Assembly (NCBI RefSeq): GCF_000968135.1
Contig: NZ_FO538765.1
Location: 2,492,001-2,556,000 of the forward strand
Origin: Magnetospira sp. QH-2
GTDB taxonomy: Bacteria; Pseudomonadota; Alphaproteobacteria; Rhodospirillales; Magnetospiraceae
DNA length: 64,000 bases
Direction of reading: 5' to 3'
Below, piece after piece: positions 55,701 to 62,836 of the stretch (position 1 is the first letter of the stretch; each line of letters begins with the position of its first letter). The position numbers were made by a program, and so were the translations under genes. The notes beneath the pieces were generated by a model. It did no database searches and was not told the origin of the DNA. It worked only from the letters and a program-made list of their open reading frames with translations.

Positions 55701-56955
55701 GGCGCCTGGCGAATGGCTTAACGTCTCCCATGGAGATGGCGCGGAAGCCAACATGCGCTTCCAGGTGTTCGAGATGGAAGGAGATGGGGTCAATACCCGC
55801 CTGCGCCCTGTCGATGAAGGCCTGTCCCCCGAGGATGGCTCTTTCTCCGCCTTCTCCGGCGACGGTGGAAGCTATGTGGTCCGCATCTGGAGCGATGGTC
55901 AATCCCAGGATATGTCCTACGATGTCAACATCGCCGTGGGTGGCGAGCGTGGACTGACCGAATTGGCAGGCGGCGAACCGCTGACCGACGGCCTGTATTG
56001 GGATCCGGCGGACGCCTCGCTGGCAGACCTGTTCCGCATCTATGCCAACGAGTTCGTCGAGGACGAATCCAACTTTATGAAGACCGATGGCACCCTGCGC
56101 ACCAACGAAATCGCCCGCGAAGATTTTGGTGACGTGGCCGAGGGTATTGATGGCGTCATGATTACCGGCAGTCTGGCCAATTACAACAGCAACAACAATA
56201 CTCACAACGACGCCTTTGAGTTCACCTTGGACGCCGGGGAATGGGTGGCCATCACCTATCCCGAAGATGCCCCCGACAGCATGCGCTTCCAGCTCTACGC
56301 CATGGAAGACGGTGTGGTTGATACGGAAAGCCGCCCCATCGAAGGTTTCGGCCCTGACCAAGGCACCTTTGCCACCCATGCCGAGGACGGCGGGACCTAT
56401 GTGCTGCGCGTCTGGAGCGAAGGCAGCTCGGTCTCGCATTATGAAGTGGACGTGGCCATCGGCTCCGACGAAGCCCTGGCGGAACTGACCGGCACCGACC
56501 TTACCGACGGCCTGGCGCCTTCGGAAGCGGTCACCCTGGGGCGGGATGTGGATCTTGATGGGCAATTCAATATCGAATCCCTGATCGGCGAGGACTTCGG
56601 TGACCTGATCATTGACGGTCTGGGCGATGACATTCTGACCGGCGGTGACGGCATGGACATGTTCGTTTTCGACATGGACGGCGACACCGATGTGATCACC
56701 GACTTTGATATGGATGACGTGTTGCAGCTCATCGGCGAAGACCTAGAAGTCAACGTGGAAGCCACCGAAGAAGGCGCCATGCTGGTGGTGACCTCCGGGG
56801 AACAGGAGCAGCCGACCCGGGTCATCCTCAATGGTGTCGACGCCGAAGAAGTACAGGCCGCACTGGCAGGCGACCCACAATCTGGCTACTCGGTCTCCGA
56901 GGATCCCAGCGAAGGCGTGATCATAGCAGGCAACGTCCCCACACTGGACGCCTGA
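52741..56955 (+). CDS. large FecR-domain / RTX-like exported protein
   Basis: A 1404-residue acidic protein with no signal peptide. In order: a Thr/Ser-rich N-terminus; a FecR-like domain (about 110-230, VDGSVTVTHADGSTSELSKG and KTPVATIGIRGTKVYLE); a coiled coil (about 306-365); a collagen-like PPGPQGPQGQ tract; an Asp/Asn-rich calcium-binding region (about 464-515, DANNDGEFNHNEDLNGNGI); an alpha-helical part; three related ~150-residue pre-peptidase-like beta modules from about 810, 957 and 1134; and an RTX-like C-terminus (DGLGDDILTGGDGMDMFVF). This layout fits type I secretion to the surface, perhaps an adhesin or protease-like factor. No secretion genes are adjacent. Confidence 0.82.
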   Translation: MSTFGTTTPPEAGATTSLTLEPGQENVEFPAGFDIASAEYGREGADLVVSDGDGGSVVVQDYFAQSEPPTLSTPEGAEIDGSVATKLAGPMAPGQVAEVGSASLGEPIGQVDTVDGSVTVTHADGSTSELSKGDPVFEGDILQTGDGSGVGVVLADSSVFSLGESGRMVLDEMVYDPGAEEGAASFALLTGAATFVSGQIAKLGQDAMMVKTPVATIGIRGTKVYLETDGESIEAVNLPENTLKGESVGEIVLMTPDGEMLGTINHVGGGWQWSPSQSSGPSTLQISDSQVQAIVQETSIHLPQTLEERALEVMERLDEIRTEAALAREEGDVQRAEELELQANEMEVRVDEVLREIEDSLGYRIDFFKDEGNGEEDFTMDLENFDTASGPEAPPPGSNNNNDPENPFEDLFNQNNDPNVPNPNDVPPAPPGPQGPQGQSEDDRPVEGNIAQNTDPADPNYYEGVVVDGYVEDALVYVDANNDGEFNHNEDLNGNGILDEGEDIDQDGVLDQYDGPDEAYTFSDENGEFDITTFQSGPLRAVLGTDVTTGLDLYGAMAAPDGSTVISPLTTLVNFQMQSGIDQETAEGNIVDALGLPPGTDLLNTDPQAAAESGDVGLMAKSVMVASTLSQMSAALEAAGLDGADAMQLAIGAIGDAADGGAIDLTDADQLGDMLNGAVETFNAQQPEGAPTLSTIDPKIINGMSAANSQMESLLENFQPGDDAGAFLTSLADNATFAQGAMVDAIRADNLDQLPQSQDAFAYATDPDAPWSWAEGMAPQAESLPQEVREREPNHIDEPQEVDRSAFGMGDGPDEAVVTVTGRLGTYNTGNHQEYNDAFTFEVKEGESLSLDVDNPNVEMRIYEADTVADGYDHLNPPASLDASGLAAGTYVVMVLTEESRTQDFELTGTLDVTDASVADRFALFANQLPEQEQNYLETDGTLVAFDLDRGDFGAVTQDVAGITITGSLADNNRNEDRYNDAFQFDLAPGEWLNVSHGDGAEANMRFQVFEMEGDGVNTRLRPVDEGLSPEDGSFSAFSGDGGSYVVRIWSDGQSQDMSYDVNIAVGGERGLTELAGGEPLTDGLYWDPADASLADLFRIYANEFVEDESNFMKTDGTLRTNEIAREDFGDVAEGIDGVMITGSLANYNSNNNTHNDAFEFTLDAGEWVAITYPEDAPDSMRFQLYAMEDGVVDTESRPIEGFGPDQGTFATHAEDGGTYVLRVWSEGSSVSHYEVDVAIGSDEALAELTGTDLTDGLAPSEAVTLGRDVDLDGQFNIESLIGEDFGDLIIDGLGDDILTGGDGMDMFVFDMDGDTDVITDFDMDDVLQLIGEDLEVNVEATEEGAMLVVTSGEQEQPTRVILNGVDAEEVQAALAGDPQSGYSVSEDPSEGVIIAGNVPTLDA

Positions 56956-57043
56956 CGGCAATACTGATCATTGCTTGCGGTAACCGGGGTGACCCGGTTA
57001 TCGTGTTTTCAACTTTATGCGTATGGGATTGGGAGTCGGGCGG

Positions 57044-57409
57044 ATGGACAAAGCAGACAAGGTCGAGCAGCTGAAGGTCATAGCCGACCTTTGGAAATCC
57101 TACATGAACATCGAGTACTCGCCGTCGGACGTGGCCGCCATGCTGACCATGCTCAAAGTCGCCCGCGCCCGGTACGAACGAGACGCCGGTGCGGCTTCCA
57201 AGAACGGCAACGGCACAGACGTGTTCAACGAAAAGGGTGGCGATTTCCATGAGATTCTGGAATCCCTCGATCGGCCCATGATCCGCGCCTATGAGGATGC
57301 CTTCTCCCAGTTGATGGACAAAGGTGTGCTGGATATGGATGCCCTGCCCGCCGGAGCCAGGGAAAAATTCGAAAAACGGCAGGCACTGCGTCGCCAAGGC
57401 AAAAAGTAA
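57044..57409 (+). CDS. DUF6378-like small protein
   Basis: A 121-residue protein whose N-terminal half, IADLWKSYMNIEYSPSDVAAMLTMLKVAR, resembles DUF6378, a domain mostly found in phage proteins. The C-terminal half, with an FHEILESLDRPMIRAYEDAF helix, is not recognised. There is no membrane segment. The ATG at 57044 has GGGAG 9-10 bases upstream. It lies between the large FecR-domain gene and the quinone oxidoreductase, with no other phage genes in sight. Confidence 0.6.
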   Translation: MDKADKVEQLKVIADLWKSYMNIEYSPSDVAAMLTMLKVARARYERDAGAASKNGNGTDVFNEKGGDFHEILESLDRPMIRAYEDAFSQLMDKGVLDMDALPAGAREKFEKRQALRRQGKK

Positions 57410-57488
57410 CCCTGCCGGTTAAGACTCTTTTCACGCGACTCGACCCTATATGGACTCGCCTTGCGACCATTGGAGAATCGAGCGCGCC

Positions 57489-58502
57489 ATGACCCTATCC
57501 CTTCCCGACCAGATGACCTGTATGGAAATCACCGAACCCGGTGATGCCGATGTTTTGCGTCTTGCCACCCGCCCCCTGCCCAAGCCCGGCCCGGGCGACG
57601 TGCTGATCCAAGTGGCCGCGGCAGGAATCAATCGCCCCGATGTCTTGCAGCGTATGGGCCGCTATGCGCCGCCCGCCGATGCCTCCGACCTACCGGGCCT
57701 TGAAGTCTCCGGTCGTGTGGTGGCCCTGGGCGAAGCCGCGCTGGGCATCCGCCCGGGCAGCGAAGTCTGCGCCTTGGCCCCCGGTGGCGGCTATGCGGAG
57801 TACTGCGTGGTTCCAGCGGACCATTGCCTTCCGGTACCAGAGAAGCTGGACTTGATACAGGCCGCCGCTTTGCCGGAAACCTTCTTTACCGTCTGGAGCA
57901 ATGTCTTCGAGCGCGGCAATTTGACCCCCAACGAACACTTCTTGATTCATGGGGGCTCCAGCGGCATCGGCACCACGGCCATTCAGTTGGCCAGCCGCCT
58001 GGGCGCGAAGGTCATGGCCACCGCGGGATCAGACGAAAAGTGCCAAGCCTGTCTCGATTTGGGCGCCGAGCGGGCGATCAATTACCACCAGAGCGACTTT
58101 GTGGCCGCCGCCAAGGAATGGACCGACAAGAAAGGCGTCGACGTCATCCTCGACATGGTCGGGGGTGATTACGTGTCCCGCAACCTCAAGGCCCTGGGTG
58201 TCGAAGGCCGTTTGATCCATATTGCCTTTCTCGGCGGTTCGAAGGTCGAATTGGATCTGATGCCGATGATGCTGAAGCGTCAAACCATCACCGGCTCGAC
58301 CCTGCGGCCACAATCCGTGGAGCGTAAGGCGGAGATCGCGGAATCCCTGCGCAAGACGGTCTGGCCGCTGATCGAGGCCGGTGAGGTGAAACCAGTCATC
58401 CATGCCACATTCCCGTTGTCCCAGGCCGCCGAGGCCCATCGCTTGATGGAGTCCAACCAGCATATTGGCAAGATTGTCCTGACCATGGATCAGGCGATTT
58501 GA
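57489..58502 (+). CDS. NAD(P)H:quinone oxidoreductase, zinc-free MDR family
   Basis: A 337-residue medium-chain dehydrogenase of the quinone reductase / crotonase-side group. GINRPDVLQRMGRY near residue 45, the NAD(P)-binding GGSSGIGTTAIQLA near 158 and GSDEKCQACLDLGAERAINY support this; no catalytic zinc Cys set is seen. It would reduce quinones or enones with NAD(P)H. The start at 57489 keeps the family N-terminus; an ATG 13 codons upstream is possible. The TrcR gene follows about 100 bases later, a common pairing in alphaproteobacteria. Confidence 0.92.
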   Translation: MTLSLPDQMTCMEITEPGDADVLRLATRPLPKPGPGDVLIQVAAAGINRPDVLQRMGRYAPPADASDLPGLEVSGRVVALGEAALGIRPGSEVCALAPGGGYAEYCVVPADHCLPVPEKLDLIQAAALPETFFTVWSNVFERGNLTPNEHFLIHGGSSGIGTTAIQLASRLGAKVMATAGSDEKCQACLDLGAERAINYHQSDFVAAAKEWTDKKGVDVILDMVGGDYVSRNLKALGVEGRLIHIAFLGGSKVELDLMPMMLKRQTITGSTLRPQSVERKAEIAESLRKTVWPLIEAGEVKPVIHATFPLSQAAEAHRLMESNQHIGKIVLTMDQAI

Positions 58503-58604
58503 CCCGGTGGTCCTTCCCCCCTATATTCGGGGCGAATCGTCGATGGATGCTCCTTCGGAGTGTTCCTTGACGCCATTCAACCAACAACAAAAAGGGTATG
58601 CCCC

Positions 58605-59273
58605 ATGACGCTGCCTCTGATGCCCAAGGCAACGGCGGTCTGGCTCGTTGACAACACCGCCTTGTCGTTTGATCAGATTGCCGAATTCTGCGGCTTGCAC
58701 GAGCTGGAAATCCAGGCCATTGCCGACGGCGATGTGGCCGGTGGAATGCAAGGCCTCGACCCGGTGGCCAACGGTCAGTTGCTGATGGACGAGATCCGGC
58801 GCTGCGAAGCCGATACATCGGCCAAGCTTGAACTGATTAAGAAGGATCTTCCGGAAGCCAAAAAGCGTTCCAAGGGTGCGCGCTATACACCGGTCTCCAA
58901 GCGGGGCGACCGCCCGGACGCCATTGCCTGGCTGCTCAAGTACCATCCGGAATTGACCGACGCACAGATCAGCAAGCTGATCGGCACGACCAAGCCGACC
59001 ATCAACGCGGTGCGCGAAAAGTCGCACTGGAATACGCCCAATATCAAGGCACGCAATCCCGTACACCTGGGCCTTTGCACCTTGCCGGAGTTGGAAAAGG
59101 TCGTGCAGATCGCCCGCGCCGCCACCGGCACCGTCCATGCCCCGGTAATCCTCAGGGACGACGATCACGAAGAAATGGAGCCGGAGCCCCTGGCCCCGCC
59201 CAAGCAGGAAGAGCCGGTGGATCCGTTCGCCAACTTTCCCAAGAGCGCGCCGGAAGAGCCTGCCGAGGGTTAA
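58605..59273 (+). CDS. trcR: cell-cycle transcriptional regulator TrcR (DUF1013)
   Basis: A 222-residue DUF1013 protein, named TrcR from Caulobacter cell-cycle work. It has VWLVDNTALSFDQIAEFCGLH at the start, a likely helix-turn-helix region, then LTDAQISKLIGTTKPTINAVR and SHWNTPNIKARNPVHLGLC. The C-terminus is acidic and Pro-rich. The ATG at 58605 has AAGGG 8 bases upstream. Its 3' end overlaps the next reverse gene by four bases. Its control targets here are unknown. Confidence 0.9.
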   Translation: MTLPLMPKATAVWLVDNTALSFDQIAEFCGLHELEIQAIADGDVAGGMQGLDPVANGQLLMDEIRRCEADTSAKLELIKKDLPEAKKRSKGARYTPVSKRGDRPDAIAWLLKYHPELTDAQISKLIGTTKPTINAVREKSHWNTPNIKARNPVHLGLCTLPELEKVVQIARAATGTVHAPVILRDDDHEEMEPEPLAPPKQEEPVDPFANFPKSAPEEPAEG

Positions 59274-59563
59274 TCAGCGCTTTTCGGATGATCCAGAGTT
59301 ACCGGAGCCGCCGCCCCAAACGGCGGCTCTCCCATTTCCAGACGCAATTCATTGACTTGAACCAGTTCCCCGGCCAGATCGGGGTCGATCTCGAACTGGA
59401 CACCGCGATCGCCGGGCAAGGGTTCGTTATGGGGATGGCCGTCGGAAAAAATTTCGTCGGGGATTTCCGCATAGGCCTTGCAATCGCCTTCGGCCTCCCA
59501 CGCTTCATCATCGTGGTTGAAATGCCGACAAAACATACATGCGGGCGGCAACAGACAGGGCAT
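59270..59563 (-). CDS. small Cys-rich protein
   Basis: A 97-residue protein beginning with CMFCRHF and a further Cys in GDCKAY, then PDEIFSDGHPHNEPLPGDRG. This pattern of CxxC, a third Cys, and an IPDEI...H...PGD core matches a small family of uncharacterised bacterial proteins that may bind a metal. AAGG precedes the ATG at a proper spacing. No function is known. Its stop overlaps that of trcR. Confidence 0.75.
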   Translation of the reverse strand: MPCLLPPACMFCRHFNHDDEAWEAEGDCKAYAEIPDEIFSDGHPHNEPLPGDRGVQFEIDPDLAGELVQVNELRLEMGEPPFGAAAPVTLDHPKSAD

Positions 59564-59637
59564 GGCCAGACCTTGGTCCCGATTCCAGTATTCTTTTTCG
59601 CTAATATGATGGACCAGTGTGCTGGCGACCGCAAGCG

Positions 59638-60084
59638 TTAGCTTGCCGCCGATACCTGCGGTTCGCCGATCAGTCGGCTCAGATCAACCACGTCCGTATG
59701 GGCGTGGGCCAAGCGACCATAGAAGTCATGGACGCTCAAATTCGAAGATTGGACGTTCAGTTGGATCGGCCAGATCCCCTTGGCACCCAGCCAGTCTTCG
59801 GCATGGCGCACCAGGCGGCGGCCCAGTCCGGCACAACCGCAAGAGGGATCCACCGCCAAATAGTGCAGCGCCCCGTGCCCCTGCTCATATCCCGCCATCA
59901 CCGAACCGACCAAACCCTTGTGGTGATCGAAGGCGACAAACAGATCAGCCGAACCGGATGTGAATGCCCTATCACGAGGATAGGGATCGTAATGGGCGGT
60001 GAGGTTACATCGGTCCCAAAGGCGGTCGATGTCTTCATATTCGGCCGCGCGGGCGACCCTTATTCGAATTGTGTCTTCCGTCAT
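59638..60084 (-). CDS. GNAT family N-acetyltransferase
   Basis: A 148-residue acetyl-CoA-dependent N-acetyltransferase. The N-terminal strand IRIRVARAAEYEDIDRLWDRC, the acetyl-CoA loop LAVDPSCGCAGLGRRLVRHAE and the late NVQSSNLSVHDFY match the fold, close to the YpeA-like group. At the pyrophosphate loop the usual Gln/Arg is replaced by Cys. Substrate is unknown. MTEDTIR is taken as start because the ORF extends far upstream without a binding site. Confidence 0.85.
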   Translation of the reverse strand: MTEDTIRIRVARAAEYEDIDRLWDRCNLTAHYDPYPRDRAFTSGSADLFVAFDHHKGLVGSVMAGYEQGHGALHYLAVDPSCGCAGLGRRLVRHAEDWLGAKGIWPIQLNVQSSNLSVHDFYGRLAHAHTDVVDLSRLIGEPQVSAAS

Positions 60085-60299
60085 GTCAGGATCTTTCGTC
60101 CCTTGGAATAGTGGTATGCCTATGCGAATCCTAGTGGATCGCCGTTGTTCTACCGATAAAATGTGACCGGAATGTGCACGACCGGTTAAAAATCCGTGAT
60201 GGCACATGGAAAGGGCGTTATCCGCCTATTTGTTGCGATTGGCAAGCCGATAGGCCACACTCTATATCAGAAACAACGAATATTCGGAGGAACCGTTCC

Positions 60300-60974
60300 A
60301 TGCGCTTACACATTAAGGGCCTGCTATCACCGCAGGAACTCAACCATATCGACAGCATTTTGATGAATGGGACCTTCGTTGACGGCGGTGCTACCGCCGA
60401 CACCGGGGCTCGGGCGGTCAAAAGCAATCTGGAATTGGATGCCAAGGAAAGCGAAGGCGCCGATGAGGCCGCCGCCCTGGTCTATACCAAGCTGGCCACC
60501 GACTCCCAGATCAGCGACAACGCCCTACCGTTGCGTTTCTCCCGACCGATTTTCTCACGCTATGAGCCCGGTATGTCCTATGGCCGCCATGTGGATAATC
60601 CGTTGCTCGGAGATAGCGGCATGCGCACCGATATCTCCTGCACGGTGTTTCTCAGCGACCCCGATGACTACGATGGCGGTGAATTGGCCTTGCTCAACGA
60701 CGATGGATCGGAATCCATGATCAAGTTGGCGCGGGGGGATGCCTATGTCTATCCCACCGGCACGCCGCACCGGGTCAACGAAGTGACGCGCGGCGCCCGG
60801 GTGGCGGCCATCGTCTTCATGCAAAGCGTGGTCGCCGACCCGCATCGGCGCAAGATCCTCTCCACCTTTCACCGGGTCCATCACTCCATGGTCGAGAAGT
60901 ATCCGGACGCCGATGAAACAGCGGAATTCAACGAGGCCTACTACTATCTATTCAGGCTCTGGGCCCAAGTCTGA
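60300..60974 (+). CDS. Fe(II)/2-oxoglutarate dioxygenase, PiuC/YbiX-like
   Basis: A 224-residue PKHD-type dioxygenase. The iron triad H-x-D...H is seen in GRHVDNP (near residue 97) and PTGTPHRV (near residue 157), and the 2-oxoglutarate Arg should lie in VTRGARVAAIVF. SRYEPGMSYGRHVD is typical of the family. PiuC is linked to iron-uptake gene clusters in other bacteria, but no TonB receptor is nearby. GGAGG lies 9 bases before the ATG. Its stop is 1 base from the aminotransferase stop on the other strand. Confidence 0.93.
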   Translation: MRLHIKGLLSPQELNHIDSILMNGTFVDGGATADTGARAVKSNLELDAKESEGADEAAALVYTKLATDSQISDNALPLRFSRPIFSRYEPGMSYGRHVDNPLLGDSGMRTDISCTVFLSDPDDYDGGELALLNDDGSESMIKLARGDAYVYPTGTPHRVNEVTRGARVAAIVFMQSVVADPHRRKILSTFHRVHHSMVEKYPDADETAEFNEAYYYLFRLWAQV

Positions 60975-60975
60975 C

Positions 60976-62094
60976 TCAAAGACCGTCCTTCAAAGCCCGC
61001 AGGCAGAGCGCGATATTGCGTTCGTTGGCGCTTTGGCCCATGAGGCCGATGCGCCAGACCTTGCCGGCCAAAGCCCCGAGACCGGCGCCGATCTCCAGGC
61101 CGTAGGCGTTCAAGGCGTGGGAACGGACCGCGGCCTCATCGACCCCGTCAGGCACGTTGACGGCATTGAGTTGCGGCAGCCGATGGGCTTCATCCACCAG
61201 GAACGACAGCCCCAGCTCTTCCAGCCCTTGCTTCAAAGTGGCATGCATGGCCGCATGGCGAGCCCAGGAATTCTCCAGGCCTTCGTCGAGGATCATCTTC
61301 AGGCTCTCGTGCAAGCCATATAGAGCGTTGACCGGGGCGGTATGGTGATAGGCACGCTTGCCGCCACCGCCTTCCCAGTAGCCCATGACCAGTCCCAGAT
61401 CCAGGAACCAGGACACCGCCGGCGTGGTGCGCGCCTTGACCGCCTCGGCGGCACGGGGCGAGAAAGTCACCGGCGACAGGCCCGGCGGGCAGCTCAGGCA
61501 CTTCTGGGTACCCGAATAGACCGCGTCGGCGCCCCAGCCATCCACTTCGACCGGGATCCCGCCCAAGGAGGTCACTGTATCAACAATGGACAGGGCTCCA
61601 TGATCGCTGGCCAGTTTACACAGGGCCGCCGCGTCCGACTGGACACCGGTGGAGGTCTCCGCATGGACAAAGGCCACCACTTTGGTGCCCGGCTGAGCTT
61701 TCAGGGCGTCTTCGAGCTTCTGCGGATCGACGGGAGTTCCCCAGGCATCATCAAGCACTGTGACCTCGCCGCCACAGCGCTTGGCGATGTCTTGCATGCG
61801 ATCACCGAACACACCGTTGCGGCAGACGATGACCTTGTCTCCCGGTTCCACCAGATTGACGAAGCAGCTTTCCATACCGGTCATGCCCGGTCCGGAAATG
61901 GGGAAAGTCAGCGCGTTGTCGGTGCGGAACAGCTGCCGAAGCATGCCCTTGACCTCTTCCATCATGGCGGAGAAAGCCGGATCCAGATGTCCCACGGTGG
62001 GCCGCGCCAGGGCAGACAGAACGCGCGGATGCACGTCCGACGGGCCAGGCCCCATGAGGATACGTTGGGGCGGGTTGAAGGTCTCGCTGTTCAT
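60976..62094 (-). CDS. alanine-glyoxylate / serine-pyruvate aminotransferase
   Basis: A 372-residue PLP class V aminotransferase. Seen: LMGPGPSDVHPRVL, GPGMTGMESCFVNL, AETSTGVQSD, DTVTSLGG, and the PLP Lys in SGTQKCLSCPPG (near residue 198). It moves an amino group from alanine or serine to glyoxylate, or the reverse, in glycine/serine and photorespiration-like metabolism. Which pair is used here is inferred. It is a lone gene, convergent with the dioxygenase. Confidence 0.93.
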   Translation of the reverse strand: MNSETFNPPQRILMGPGPSDVHPRVLSALARPTVGHLDPAFSAMMEEVKGMLRQLFRTDNALTFPISGPGMTGMESCFVNLVEPGDKVIVCRNGVFGDRMQDIAKRCGGEVTVLDDAWGTPVDPQKLEDALKAQPGTKVVAFVHAETSTGVQSDAAALCKLASDHGALSIVDTVTSLGGIPVEVDGWGADAVYSGTQKCLSCPPGLSPVTFSPRAAEAVKARTTPAVSWFLDLGLVMGYWEGGGGKRAYHHTAPVNALYGLHESLKMILDEGLENSWARHAAMHATLKQGLEELGLSFLVDEAHRLPQLNAVNVPDGVDEAAVRSHALNAYGLEIGAGLGALAGKVWRIGLMGQSANERNIALCLRALKDGL

Positions 62095-62269
62095 GGATGG
62101 CCTCCTAGCAACATCAAAATGAAAGGGATTGGAACCAATGGCTTCTCCGCAACATAGGAAGCCAGATGGCTATCAACAAGGGGAAAGACATCGACAATGT
62201 GGCCGGAAAAAACATATAATGCGGCGCACAATAAAAAAACGAATCTCCCGTGCTCTCAAGGCGCCAACC

Positions 62270-62725
62270 ATGAATTCAACTTCCTCGCAAGACTATGTCC
62301 CGCTTGGCGACGAGCAGTTGGACCGCGAGCACCGAGAACTCCTCGATCAAATCCTCGAAATCGACCGGTTGATCGGTGACGAATTCGACCCTGAAGACAT
62401 GAGATCCCGCATCAAAAACGTCATCACCTTGTTTCGGGACCATATCCCCTACGAGGAAAAAATCATGGAATCCTTTGAACATGGGCCGGCGTTGCTGCAC
62501 AAGGTCACTCACAATTCCCACCACGAAACCTTTCTGATTGGGTTGGAGTTCCTTCTAGACAGTGTAGAGGGCCGCCACAATCGAACTTTTCTCACCAAAG
62601 TGAGCCGCGAGAAGGTCAATCGGGTCTTTCTGGAATTGATGGAATATGACCAGGAAATGATGCGGCTTCATCATGGATCGGGGTCACTTGAAATCGGTAA
62701 CCCTGCCGCCCCCAAACAAGCATAG
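62270..62725 (+). CDS. hemerythrin-like protein
   Basis: A 151-residue helical protein related to bacteriohemerythrin. DREHRELLDQILEIDRL gives a His and acids; HIPYEEKIM gives H-x3-E; and HKVTHNSHHETF supplies more His. The last helix, ELMEYDQEMMRL, lacks the usual H-x4-D ligand pair, so iron binding may be incomplete or altered. ATG at 62270 is preferred (AAGG 8 bases upstream); an ATG at 62219 would add 17 basic residues. The EAL-protein gene follows about 110 bases later. Confidence 0.75.
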   Translation: MNSTSSQDYVPLGDEQLDREHRELLDQILEIDRLIGDEFDPEDMRSRIKNVITLFRDHIPYEEKIMESFEHGPALLHKVTHNSHHETFLIGLEFLLDSVEGRHNRTFLTKVSREKVNRVFLELMEYDQEMMRLHHGSGSLEIGNPAAPKQA

Positions 62726-62836
62726 GCACGGCGATTCCAGCACACTGGACCCTAAGCCCCTGATTGCGGTATGCTTTGAACAATTCCAATCCGCGGGGCG
62801 TGGGGGCGTGACGCGGCAGAAGGTGCGGGACCACGA

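Noticed and set aside
55000-56565. A 521-codon minus-strand ORF opposite the FecR-domain gene
   Set aside because: The coding strand has recognisable domains and repeats; the minus-strand ORF is an artefact of GC-rich codons.
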